Source: Massospora cicadina (Eukaryota > Entomophthoromycota > Entomophthoromycetes > Entomophthorales > Entomophthoraceae). From it: a stretch of DNA of 64,000 nt. A program made the position numbers and the translations under genes. The stretch spans positions 106,151 through 170,150 of the forward strand of contig JAKSZP010000150.1 in the NCBI GenBank assembly GCA_022478985.1. The letters are read 5' to 3'. The notes under the pieces were generated by a model, which was not told the origin of the DNA, made no database searches, and worked only from the letters and a program-made list of their open reading frames with translations. Of this stretch, positions 35,983 through 45,945 are shown one piece after another (the first letter of the stretch is position 1; each line of letters begins with the position of its first letter).

Positions 35983-36875
35983 TGTTAGGCTTTCCTATGA
36001 AAGAGTATATTTTAGGCAGTTCCTGATTAAATCCTATAAACTCTCGCTCCTAACTCCCCCTTTTTGAAATTATATGAAGAGATCATGATTTTTGTGTAGA
36101 AAAAGCAATTACATCTTCAATATTAAACTTTACTCCAGAAATGTCTCCAATAGACTGTGGGCTAACTTTAAAGCAATAAAATTATCTAAAATGCGCTTCT
36201 CTTTTATCTTAATTCCTATGTTAAGATTAACCACTCTATTGCCATGAATTTTATATAATCCAAGCACAATTCCAACTTGCTTTTATTATTCTCCTAATAC
36301 CATTTTATATCTAATTCTATTATTCTCAGTTAAAAATCAGGAACTCTGATGGAGAGTTTATTTTGGTAAAGAAATACTTTAAGTAATTTGGAAAGCTAAA
36401 TTGGGGTGCAGATAATCATGGCGTGTCTTATCATCCCTCCACCCACAATTCTTGTGACAAATATGCACTTTCACCCTTTCCTATGCGCAAACCCAAACTT
36501 ATTTTATAAGAATAGATACTCGAAAATTGTAGTAATAAAAGAACAACGCAGCTGCTCGCCTAGAACCCAGTCCCTTTATACAAGCTTGTGCTCTCATTTA
36601 TGAGGGTACTGGCTTATTTTGTTTTTACCCTTTCTTGTTTTTAAATTGAAGACATCTCATTCCAGATAGTGCTTATTTTAGAGTTTTTTTAAAACACATT
36701 TTCAGGTAACATGACATGCGTTGCCTCCAACATGCATTCTATAATGTGGCTACGCATTTGTCAACTAGAGGTCCTTGGGACCCCAATTGTACTAGTTTCT
36801 TTATTACTTGGGTAGTTCCACAGGGACAGAAAGTAAATAACCAACATAAACTTGAGTTCTTCTGGCTCTTATAGC
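35983..36875 (+). repeat. LTR-4 right direct repeat
   Basis: Begins TGTTAGGCTTTCC directly after a purine run plus GGTAA, and ends near CTTATAGCA. About 0.9 kb. Confidence 0.74.
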
Positions 36876-38000
36876 ATCAACTATTTAAGCAACTCCACAC
36901 CCACAGTATTAATGAGGCTTAAGATGCCATAATAGAGGGCTTAAATGTGTCAATATGTCAATGAACTGGGGCTTAGAGGAATACCTCTTTGATAGAATTA
37001 AAAACATTTTGGCACTCATCTGTTCTTTGATAGGGATATTCTTATAATTCAATAAAGTGAAGAGGCGCTGGCAGCTGAGTGAGGGCAGTATCATATTTTT
37101 ATGGAAGATTACAGTACCTAAGAAGCTCCTGAGCTTCTTTTTGGAGGTGGGTTAGACCGTGAATGGATTGTCTCTAGTTTGCAGGGAGGACCAAATACTC
37201 GTCCTTCTAGAATAGATACCCATGAAGGTCATCCCTTTGAAAGAGCTCACATTTAGAAGCCTTTGCAAAAATCCCACCCATATAGAGCAAAGTCACTATT
37301 ACTTCTAAGTCTTTAATATAATTATTCTAATTCATAATGAATCATTATGTCATCAATATAGGCAATGGTGCAGGAAAATCAGAGCTCTCCTAAAATATAG
37401 TCAATGAGGCGCTGGAAGATTGCTGGTACATTTTTCACATAAAGAGATCACCCTGAACTTTTATATTCCTCATATGGTCTGAATGGCTGGTATCCATCCC
37501 CACCCTTCCTTATATCTCACCAGGTTAATAGCATTCACCAAGTCAGGCTTATAGAAGACCCAGCATCTTATCATGACTTTAACATTGGACTTCTCTAGAG
37601 GTAGGGGTATAAAACTGTCAAGTTGTTAAGCACCCATAGTCTATTTAGTGCTACAAGAAGTCATCTGCATTTTGGGCAAAGACTACTGGAAAAGTAATGG
37701 GGAGAACTCATTAGAGCCGGCCCTTCTCTAACATTTCAATCAGCCATATCCTAAATCTGTCATCCTTCTCATTATAAGTTATAGGGATAGCTTATCTTGA
37801 CCAATTCCACAGTCAAGCGGAGCTTGAGGTCTTACTCTTAGTGGGAAGGTAGTCTGGTGTCAAAGCTCAGATCATAGATGTCTTTATAAGGTGTTAGATA
37901 AGGTGAAAAATCCTGCGTAGGTCAGTGGTGCGGGGTGCTAGTATGAAATTATCCCAGAGAGGACTTAGGTGGAAGAGTGTTGAAAAGGTTGCTTTTACAC
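36876..38000 (-). pseudogene. Element F reverse transcriptase and RNase H start
   Basis: Minus-strand reading. RT pieces include LIEMLEKGR near 37740 and the run from PAIFQRLIDYILGEL into the catalytic YIDDIM (near 37410-37340). Downstream, near 37050-36930, is ECQNVFNSIKEVFLSAP, the usual linker before RNase H. The RNase H is cut by LTR-4 and resumes at 34460. Many stops, but the catalytic YxDD is intact. Confidence 0.75.
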
Positions 38001-40812
38001 TGAGTTAAGTAATAACAAAGAAGATGGAGGTAAGCTATAGAGCATATGTTTACGTGTTGGCACCTCCACCAAACAAACCAATAATCATGGGTTACAGAAG
38101 GTCATGCACTGCTGATATGTGGTTCATAAAACATAAATCATGGAAATGTCAGACTGGATAGCTCACGGAATGGTTGGACATGTGGTCTGAGGAGATATTT
38201 ACTATTGGGGGATAAGTCAAAGACAAATTCTAAATCTTAGTCACCCTTAGGTCAATGAAGTTCCTGGAAGCTCCTGTGTCCAGGATGTTCTGCAAGGTAA
38301 CTTTATGAGACCCAGTTTGAAAATATAAAAAAGAAATAGGCTTAATATTTTCTATTATGGGTGTAAAGTGACAGAGCAGCATGCACAGGTGCAGAAGCAG
38401 GGACAATTAGTGTAGCCTTGACCTCAGGTGGGTACTTAGCTTGCACTCTTAGAGTGTGGTGTAAAACTTTTTATGTCCCATAAAAAGGCCTAAACTATTC
38501 TATATTGATCAGTTGTAAAATTGGTGACTAAGATATTTTATATCATAAATACTGCGGTCAATTATTGCCATTACTAAATTAGATGAGAATAGGATGGACA
38601 TATATGATCCCATCAGGAAAACCAAAATCAAATTGAACATCAAGAGAGATTATGCTAAGTCAAGGATATTGGACCCCGTGCTCATGGCCAAAATCACAAA
38701 ATACTCTGCTGAGAACCTAGGTGGAGATAGACATGTGGCTATGAAAATTTTATAATGAACGCTGATTAAAAGGCCATATGGAAAGAGAGAAAGAGTAAAG
38801 ATAAATATAGAGCACAGGATCACTGGAACTGGATGGTAGTATCTCTACATATAACTGAAGAGATTACATTGATATATCTTAGAATGGGCTGTAGTGAAAC
38901 TTTATCAATAATAATCGATCTTGTGCAACCCTTTATTATTTACCTAATTTTTTATTGTATAAAAGGATGGCGATTGTCATATTGCCATCCTACTTCATTA
39001 GTGATCTTAATATCCTGTGATATCTTCCTCAGTACAAATCATTTGGCCAACTTTTTAAGAAAAGTGATAATGAGCATTTACTAAGTTATTCTGTTCAGGT
39101 GACAAAGTGAGGTTGTTTAGATGCAGAGATAAACATCTTCTCCCCATGAAAAGGAGAGAGAACTTTGTCTAGCGCCAATATAGAGGTAGGATGGACCTAA
39201 AGACAAGTAGGCTCACTTGGAGCCAACACTACAACTACAGGAAAGTACTTTACAGAGCTTTTACCTATAGGGGGAATGGTTGCCTTTAGGAGAGGTGAGT
39301 TACTCCAATGTGAGATTATAGCTCGATGTGGTGTGATTACAGCAACAATGTGACTAAATATCTGATAGGGTACAGTCCTAATTGATCATGCCAAGGAGAA
39401 AGCAGGCTAAGACAGGGGAATAGGGTCCCAGGAGGGGTGGCGTGTGGAGTATAGGTATTATTGGCTCTAAAGGCCAAGAAAGCTATGTCAGAGAGTACAG
39501 CCACCTAATGAGCAGGGAAGCAAAGGCCTCAATAGGGTGGCAAGGTCTGTAGCATCAAGTTTCAAAGTGAGGAGGCAAAGGAGGAGCATGGCTCTTGGCT
39601 CCGATGATTGTACTGCCAAGGAGACTAGATCAAGCATGGACATGAAGTTTACCTATTGTTGGCAGAGTGAAGACCCCACACATCCAGCAGAAAATATCCC
39701 CTTCAAGTGCGTTAGTCCTGGGAGCAGCCACCTGAGTCTTAATTATGAATTCCCTATAGAATCAAGAAGGGACAAAAAGACTGCTTTCCTTCCATCAACA
39801 AGGTAAATCTAGACCATGTTGTGGATGAGAGGTGGGCGACAACCTAATCTTTGAAGCTTTTTCCTGTTCCCCTTATTCCCACAGCCAAGAAATTGGTGGA
39901 GAGAATTTAGGTGCTTTCAGGAAGTATTGGTGGTCATAGGTCATTGCCAACTGGTAAATCGCCGCTCCCCACAATCCCATAAGGTATTATGAAATAGTTC
40001 AAGTTCCTTCTAAGGCATAAAATGATATCAAACGTAATAGAACAATCTGAATTGAATTTAAGCTCAGAACCTCCCATCCAACTCTTTACCTTGCTGCTAG
40101 TGAAGACAAGCCCATCCCCAGTAGGTTGAAGCGTGATGAACCCATTCTATTCGAAATGGGATCACCCCTATATTCTATGTATGTGTGCAACATGATGGCT
40201 TACAGAACAAATTTATACTGTATCACAAGGCAGGATTGATCTGCAAAAAATGTAAAACTTTTTATATCGATTTGATTTGTTAGTTTAGATCTGAATTGGT
40301 ATAATAAATGGTATAGTGTCTTGATCCACAAAAACTGATAAATAGATTCTCTAAGGTTAATGCACTCCGCTCTCATTCCCCAACTATCTGGATATTAAGA
40401 CAGCAGTCTTCAAAGAGTTCTGAGTCAGTCAGTTTTTCTTATTTTCCAAGAAAAATATAGTTACCATAAAATCACAAAAGTTTATAAATTTAATTTATTG
40501 GCAGGTAAGATGGGGTACTTGTTAAGCCATGTTCACTGGCCTCCACAATGACGGGTCTATAGTGGAGATCATAACCACGCTTTTGACCTCTTTGTTTTAG
40601 TGGGACTATTGGTATGAAGCCCACCTGATCCTATCTCCTATTCTAAATTCTTTAAGGCACCACAACTTAACTTGCTTTTTAGGCACTCCCATCCCAGTTT
40701 GCCAAGCTGTGAGGCCACCCTGCAATTCCTCCCACTGTGCTGATTTAACCCATAGTGAAGTCTGTGCCTGGTAAAACTGAATGTCTTAGATTTTTTGAAG
40801 CTGTAAGGAGAA
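38001..40812 (-). pseudogene. Element F gag and protease remnant
   Basis: Near 38290-38230 the minus strand reads NILDTGASRNFIDL, a retroviral-type protease active site. Upstream, at 40859-40638, a 73-residue open stretch follows shortly after the end of the LTR at 40813 and includes WECLKSKLSC; it would be the gag start. The middle (38.4-40.5 kb) has only short open pieces and no recognised knuckle. Confidence 0.55.
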
Positions 40813-41195
40813 TGTCTATAGTACTCAACAAAACGGCTATTAAAATTGTGAAAACCCACACTTTTTTAAGAGGTCAACCTTTACATAAATTATGCATATA
40901 GCTCAATGTGCCTCCAAAAAGGAGGTAAATGGAAAGGCCAGCATAAGAGATCATGCAATAAGGGAAATAATAATAGATTATTGAAAGTGGAAGATACTAT
41001 AACAGAGAGATATAGTTAGGCAAAAAATACTTTAAAGAAATTTGGATTTTAGCCTCAATTGATTTGTTGAGGCTTAAGATTCTGTATAGTAAAACAAGAC
41101 TACATCAATGATAATATTATATAGATCAAGTATGCACAAACTTGATACTTGGATACCATCTGAACATGGCACTTTTCAGTAATTTTAAAATTAGT
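40813..41195 (-). repeat. Element E left LTR, part 1
   Basis: Matches 61856-62230. Shared: AATGTCTAT at the end, GGCTATTAAAATTG versus GGTTATTAAAATTG, ACCTTTACATAA. It continues at 49233 after LTR-2. Confidence 0.85.
41191..41195. repeat. LTR-2 target-site duplication, left
   Basis: TTAGT directly precedes the TGTCAC of the 5' LTR and recurs at 49228-49232 after the CATAACA end of the 3' LTR. Confidence 0.88.
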
Positions 41196-41539
41196 TGTCA
41201 CAATTCTGATATGACTGGATGATAATCGTGGGACAGCTAGGTTGGAATCTGCCAAATATGATATCAGATACAAGTATTTGAGTGCCTCGAGACAAGGCAA
41301 TATTGGGATTAACAGGTTCTATTGGATATAACGGTTTTATTGTTGGATCGCCTCTAAATAAGGTGATGTCAACATTTGACAAACACAACTTAAATCGCCT
41401 ACAATTAGGGCGATAGCAAATTAGAGAATAACCAGCAGAAACAAGGAGAATCAGTGGATCTAAATAGTACAAGCTATGAGAGTAATATTGTCCAAGCTGT
41501 TGTAATATATTCGAGATGGGTGATCTAGAGGAGGTTGTT
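41196..41539 (+). repeat. LTR-2 5' LTR, left part
   Basis: Matches 48667-49010, starting TGTCACAATTCTGATATGAC. Interrupted by LINE-C copy 2. Confidence 0.93.
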
Positions 41540-43466
41540 TTTTATTTAAACGAGGTAAGCTGACCAGGGGATGGACATTACCAAACTAAAACTAAAATCA
41601 TAATAAAAAATTAATGACTCAAACATAACGTCCAAAATGGATGGATCAATTGAATCATACCTAACAAATATCCAACCAGGTGGGTAGCGGATACTGCTAT
41701 CCCTCTATGGTGGATGGGGAGAGAGGATTGGGGGGCTCGTCTTCAGTCGCATCCATCTCATTCCAGAGTAGGGTGCATGTTAAGGCAGATAGTAAGGGTG
41801 TGGGGGCATCAGCAGTATGGGGTTCAATATCTCTGATGACTGGAACCTCTAAATTGTTGTTAGCCATCATAATGCCAATGATGTATTTAGCCAAAGCATC
41901 TTCAGCTTTGAGGTGGTCATCTGGGAATTTAATGAATGTGGCAATGTTGGTTCATGTTGTTTTTGCTTTTGGATTCTGTGCTACTGTTACCACGTTCTGG
42001 ATGGCTTCAGTGACATTTTTGTGTAAAGTTTTCATGTTGATCTTACTTTGTGCAGTAAGATCTTTGGAAATAATGGGAGGTGGAATTCCTCCTGCAAGCG
42101 CAGCCACAGATTTGGTGGCAGCTTTGCAGAGTGGATGGCGATCTGGTGTGGCAGCTGCTTCTACTGCAAGCTGGTGGTCGCTGTAGAACAGTTTGGTGTT
42201 GGGTTGTGGGACATATTTCTGAGGTGGGAATTTTACATCCCATACTGCATTACAGAGCCGCTCAACTTGCAGCGACAGTTCTTCAATGATATTACCTGAT
42301 TCATCAAATTCATCCAATAATTCCCATGGGTTTTGGTTGAATTGGATTGGGGAATCATCATATGGTTGAGGTTTGTTTGATTCATTTGTGGACGCATGGG
42401 ATCAAACTAATATCTAATCTGATGTTTGATTAGAGGGATTATTTATGGCATTAGGGTGGGGAGGAGGCTGATTGGTGGCTGCAGGTGCAGCTGCAGCAAC
42501 AGGCTTTGGGGGTGGAGGAGGTAGGATTGTGCCCCATACCTGAAATTGTAAAGGGTGGGCATCAGATTGGAGGTCAGCAGATGAGTTGTTCGATCCATCT
42601 GATGTAGTTGAGTAAGGGAATTTGCGTTTTGAGTGGTCTAAATTGAAACATGATGGACAGATTGTCTGCCTGCCCTCGATGCAGGCCCAAAATGGATGGT
42701 TGGGCACTGAGGGAATAATGGTGTGCGGTGGAATTGCCACCACAATTTTACTAAATTCAGGGCTTATCATGGAATATGAGGCCCAGCAAGTCGTGTGGCC
42801 CCATTTGGGACCACAAATTTGTAGGATGGGGTTGGAGCCATAGGATGCCAAACCGGCCATCAGCTCCTGGTGGAGCACTTCAGGGGGGAGGTGGGTGGGC
42901 AGGACAGCAAACTGGACCACCAAAGTGATGTCCGCATGTAGCGGAGTCTGAGTTGTGGGGAGAGGGGTGCCCTGGAATACCAGGGGCACAGTTGCTGCAG
43001 TGGCAGCATCAGCTTCGCAGGTGAAGCTGAGGTCAAAATACCCCTTGTAGGGGCAGAAATCAATAAATCCGGCGGGTATCATCACTGCCTTGCCATTTTG
43101 ATAATGGCTTAGTTGTGGTATGGGAATAGTTTCCCATATTTGACCCTTAGGCTGTAGCGCATGTTGCTCTGGAGGAGCATTAGAGGGCAGTGTGGTACTG
43201 CTTGGGTATGAGCAAGGTGAGCGTCCAGATCCTTGGGTGGAACAAATTGGCCCATGGGTTTGGAATGACTGGGTGAACCAGTCTTAGCGCGTTTTCCTGC
43301 TGGATGGAAAATGGTGGGGGGGGTTTTGCCACTGCCCCACGCTGGAGAAGCTGGCAGAGAATCTGATGACATTAGAGAAAAACTACTATGGGTGAATATG
43401 TTTTGTTTTTTAAATTTGTGTAGTTTGGCTTGGAAAGTTATGCCGAGCAGAAAGAGTTCTATTAAT
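41540..43466 (-). mobile_element. LINE-C copy 2, ORF1-only retroposon (~1927 bp)
   Basis: Interrupts the LTR-2 5' LTR; the 3' LTR shows the uninterrupted version. The flanks are a slightly diverged duplication of the LTR sequence, AGAGGAGGTTGTT at 41527-41539 and TAGGAGGTAGCTGTT at 43466-43480. On the minus strand it holds a short leader, one ORF1-type protein and a 3' end with TGTCCATCCCCTGGTC, GCTTACCTC and TTTAAATAAAA. No RT or endonuclease. Practically the same length as LINE-C copy 1. Confidence 0.88.
42414..43375 (-). pseudogene. LINE-C copy 2 ORF1-like protein with CCHC-type knuckle
   Basis: On the minus strand the ATG near 43373 (MSSDSLPASPAWGSGK) follows a ~90-bp leader. After stops near 43110 a 223-residue stretch runs open (43085-42414). 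It has GYFDLSFTCEADAATAA, HLPPEVLHQELMAGLASYG, then IPPHTIIPSVPNHPFW and the knuckle CPSCFNLDHSKRKF, where the last Cys is Phe. The order matches LINE-A ORF1 (LDLGFKSKIAADEAA, ILNQHLKDGLTIYG, IPHSTFIDIAGH, CTHCDAFSHKAHAC). The tail is Pro/Ala-rich. A further helical stretch at 42317-41952 (FDESGNIIEELSLQVERLCN) may be its C-terminus. I infer an ORF1p-like RNA-binding protein. Confidence 0.82.
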
Positions 43467-43480
43467 AGGAGGTAGCTGTT

Positions 43481-43694
43481 AAGTGAGTTTAGGATAAACG
43501 GAATAGAAAAGAATCCGCGGTACCAAGTATATTGAATAAAAGACCTTGTGGTAGCAAGTGCTCCATATTTATTTATAGTTTTTTCTGTTGTTTTGCAGAC
43601 AATGATCATCATATCGTTGGTCCTGATTGCTCAGTAGGTCAAACCCTGTGCAAAATCTGCTGGCGTATCTATTGATACCTCTGATTTCATAACA
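43481..43694 (+). repeat. LTR-2 5' LTR, right part
   Basis: Matches 49014-49227 and ends CATAACA. Shared: GAATCCGCGGTA, TGTTGTTTTGCAGACAAT, TCAAACCCTGTGCAAAATCT. Confidence 0.93.
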
Positions 43695-43695
43695 G

Positions 43696-43712
43696 TGGTG
43701 CTCACTACAGGG
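43696..43712 (+). promoter_or_regulatory. LTR-2 primer-binding-like site
   Basis: TGGTGCTCACTACAGGG starts one base after the LTR end, the usual place and initial TGG for a tRNA-primed element. Nearly identical to the LTR-1 site. tRNA not identified. Confidence 0.78.
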
Positions 43713-43759
43713 GGCCCATTGATCAGTTATAAAAATAATAAAACCCAGTTGCCTGCTAT

Positions 43760-44910
43760 GTCGCAGTCTGGTTGCTTTGATAAGTGATCTGCACGAGACG
43801 CTGGGGCCATTGCATATGAGGAATTGAAACTTACATTGGACACTGTGCTCAAAAAACAAGAAGAGCTGCTCCATGAAGTTTGCAGTGAAAATCTGCCACC
43901 ATTTGATCATGATGGAAATATTTATAGGTTCTTTTGACAATTTGAGTTTACAACTGAAGGAACCTCAGACTGGCAAAGGGCGAAACTGTTGATAACAACC
44001 TTGGATGTCAGAAGTGCTGATCAAGTCATTTGTTGTCTTCTGGATAGTTCTGTTACATACCCTGAAGTTAAGTAGACGGTGCTGTGGTTCTTCAGCGGAG
44101 CTGCAAAGATGTCGCAGCGGAAAGCTGAGTTCTTGACCATTGAGTTTCAGCGAAATGAGACCCTCACTGCATTTGCTATACGTTTATGGCAGAAGCCCAT
44201 GTGTTGATCAGGGCAGGGATTTTATCTGAAGTTGATGTGTGCATTGCTATATCCTCTGCGGTGAAGCCATACCCTGAGTTTTTCAACGTCATGGCCCAGT
44301 TGTTAGAGGCCAATGTACCTCTTCTTAAACTTGTTCAGTTTGTACGTCGCTTAGCTGTCAATTTCCCGCCACCCAACATTGAACAAATTCACACTGTCGC
44401 CGTTTCTGACCCTAATTATGTGGGGGAATCAATCAGTTGGTGCAGGTTTCGCCATGTTACTCACCGCAGTCCAACATCCATCCCATATCTGCCAATTGAC
44501 AACTGACCAACTACCGCTTTGGCCCTAAATACGCTGATTGACAGCAGGCGCTCTACCGATGTGGGTCTGATTACACTGATCATCTTTGGAATACCCTTCC
44601 AAGTGAGACAAACTATATTAAGCACAGATGTAGGACCTATGGAGTAAGTTGTTTTAATTGCGGTTGCACTGGGCACATGGGACAATGGTGCCCTAATCAA
44701 TGGATCCCTTACATACAACAGGATTAAAGTTATCAGGGAAAAGTCAGAGCGGAGTAGAGATAAAACTCTCTACTTCCTCTATCTCAAATTCATACGTCCC
44801 ACCTGAAGCTAATGTATTAATTGCAGCAGAAGCCTCCCAGTATGACGATACCTTCCTCTACCAACAGCCAGTTGGGGGAGTAAATGTGCTGTCTCAAATA
44901 CAAGTCAAAT
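43760..44910 (+). pseudogene. LTR-2 gag
   Basis: Gag would form the virus-like particle. Reading pieces in order: LKLTLDTVLKKQEELL near 43820, GNIYRFF and WQRAKLLITTLDVRSADQV near 43915-44030 (capsid-like), then a 106-codon open stretch from 44186 in a shifted frame (MAEAHVLIRAGILSEVD). Near 44650-44691 is a perfect CCHC knuckle, CFNCGCTGHMGQWC, followed by PNQ. Stops and shifts separate the parts. The order and knuckle match LTR-1 gag. Confidence 0.85.
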
Positions 44911-45149
44911 AAATGGCGGACACAAGGTTTCCGGAGTAGCCAAAGCCTTACGCTTGTCAAATGTTTGACCAAAGTCCGTCAGACCAGCTAGAACCATTCG
45001 CAGATGCATTGTCTCTAAGAGTTTTAGAGGTCGCCCTTCCAGTGGATGCTATTAAAACAATGTACCTAAAGTTGGTGCGAGTACATAAATTTCCTGGGAA
45101 AATGTGAACCGCTGAATGTACACATAGTAAATAGCTGGCATTCATCTTA

Positions 45150-45639
45150 CTCGGAGTGCACCTACTGTGACATTGTGGTAGCCAAAACCCAATTACAAGC
45201 TATAATTAATATGGGCGCTCCTGTTAACATTGTCTCCACTAAGTTGGTGGTGAAATTATCTTTAAAACCTGACATAGATCACTGGATGGTGTATGGGACT
45301 GCTGGAGCAGAAGCCACAATCTCTGAAGGAGCGTATAGCGCGCTTCCCTTGCAGTTCAGATCCAGTTGTTGTGTTGGCTCCAGTGGTAGTATTACCAAAT
45401 AGCAACTATGATCTGTTAATTGGGACTGCTTTTATGTGACACTATGGGGCTGTCGTTGACATGATGGAAGAGACCCTCGCTATTTTGGGACAGCAGATCC
45501 CAAATTTATTTTACCTCCAGAGGAGTGCCAAAGGGTTCAGTGCATATGGGACAAATCAACCTTGCATACACTGATGGGGTGATTCCAGTGCACTATCATT
45601 AATTAAAAGGGAAAACTTGGACCCTTCCCCATCAGTTAT
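45150..45639 (+). pseudogene. LTR-2 aspartic protease, catalytic Asp lost
   Basis: The active-site block reads IINMGAPVNIVS with AAT (Asn) at 45208-45210, where LTR-1 has GAC (Asp). A retroviral-type protease needs this Asp, so this copy could not cleave. After one frameshift near 45350 the second block reads VVVLPNSNYDLLIGTAF, typical of the family (DLLLG). The stop TGA follows at 45436. It leads straight into the dUTPase-like part. Confidence 0.87.
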
Positions 45640-45945
45640 ATGAATATCAGGGGTTACCACTTAGGGCAGCTGGAGCTATATCCATTCCCTCTGGACATCA
45701 AGTAATAATAGACACTGAGTTAGAGGTGGAAGTGCCAGCTGGGCTCTACGTGGAGATCATTGGGCCTTATAATCAATTGCGGCTTGAACCCCATGTGGCT
45801 CCAGGCATCATACTTATGGTCCATAGGGAGATCAAGATATTGATAGCAAATCTTCAGAACAGACCAATCCAAATCCACCGGCATCAGATTATAGCGTATT
45901 TACATCTGAACCCAGTTGAGGAGATCAACCAGGTTCATGAGTTTA
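45640..45945 (+). pseudogene. LTR-2 dUTPase-like domain between protease and RT
   Basis: An open reading of about 100 residues follows the order of trimeric dUTPase strands: RAAGAISIPSGHQVIIDT, LEVEVPAGLYVEI, GPYNQLRL in place of PRSG, then VAPGIILMVHREIKILIANL in place of the GVIDxxYxGEI..L.N block, and RHQIIAYLHL in place of GDRIAQL. The spacing fits the fold closely. The catalytic Asp of motif 3 is Leu, its Tyr is His, and no C-terminal Gly-rich motif 5 is seen, so catalysis is unlikely. LTR-1 carries the same domain in the same place. Family assignment comes from memory of the motifs; a profile search or structure prediction would settle it. Confidence 0.74.

Larger units (their letters stand above)
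34461..36875 (+). mobile_element. LTR-4: short non-coding LTR element
   Basis: Two direct repeats of about 0.88-0.9 kb (34461-35342 and 35983-36875), starting TGTTAGACTT and TGTTAGGCTT, enclose only about 640 bp. No coding potential is visible in the interior. The interior ends with a purine-rich run and GGTAA immediately before the second repeat, like the other LTR elements here. This is the layout of a non-autonomous TRIM/LARD-type element. It sits inside the RNase H of element F. I could not find a clean 5-bp duplication, so the right ends are approximate and the orientation is inferred from the purine run. Confidence 0.7.

Noticed and set aside
41952..42317. Plus-strand 168-codon ORF at 41680-42186 as a real gene
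   Set aside because: It is antisense to the LINE-C protein, which has the recognisable motifs and a counterpart in LINE-C copy 1.
43696..43712. tRNA gene
   Set aside because: Only a primer-binding-like 17-mer; no cloverleaf or internal promoter boxes around it.
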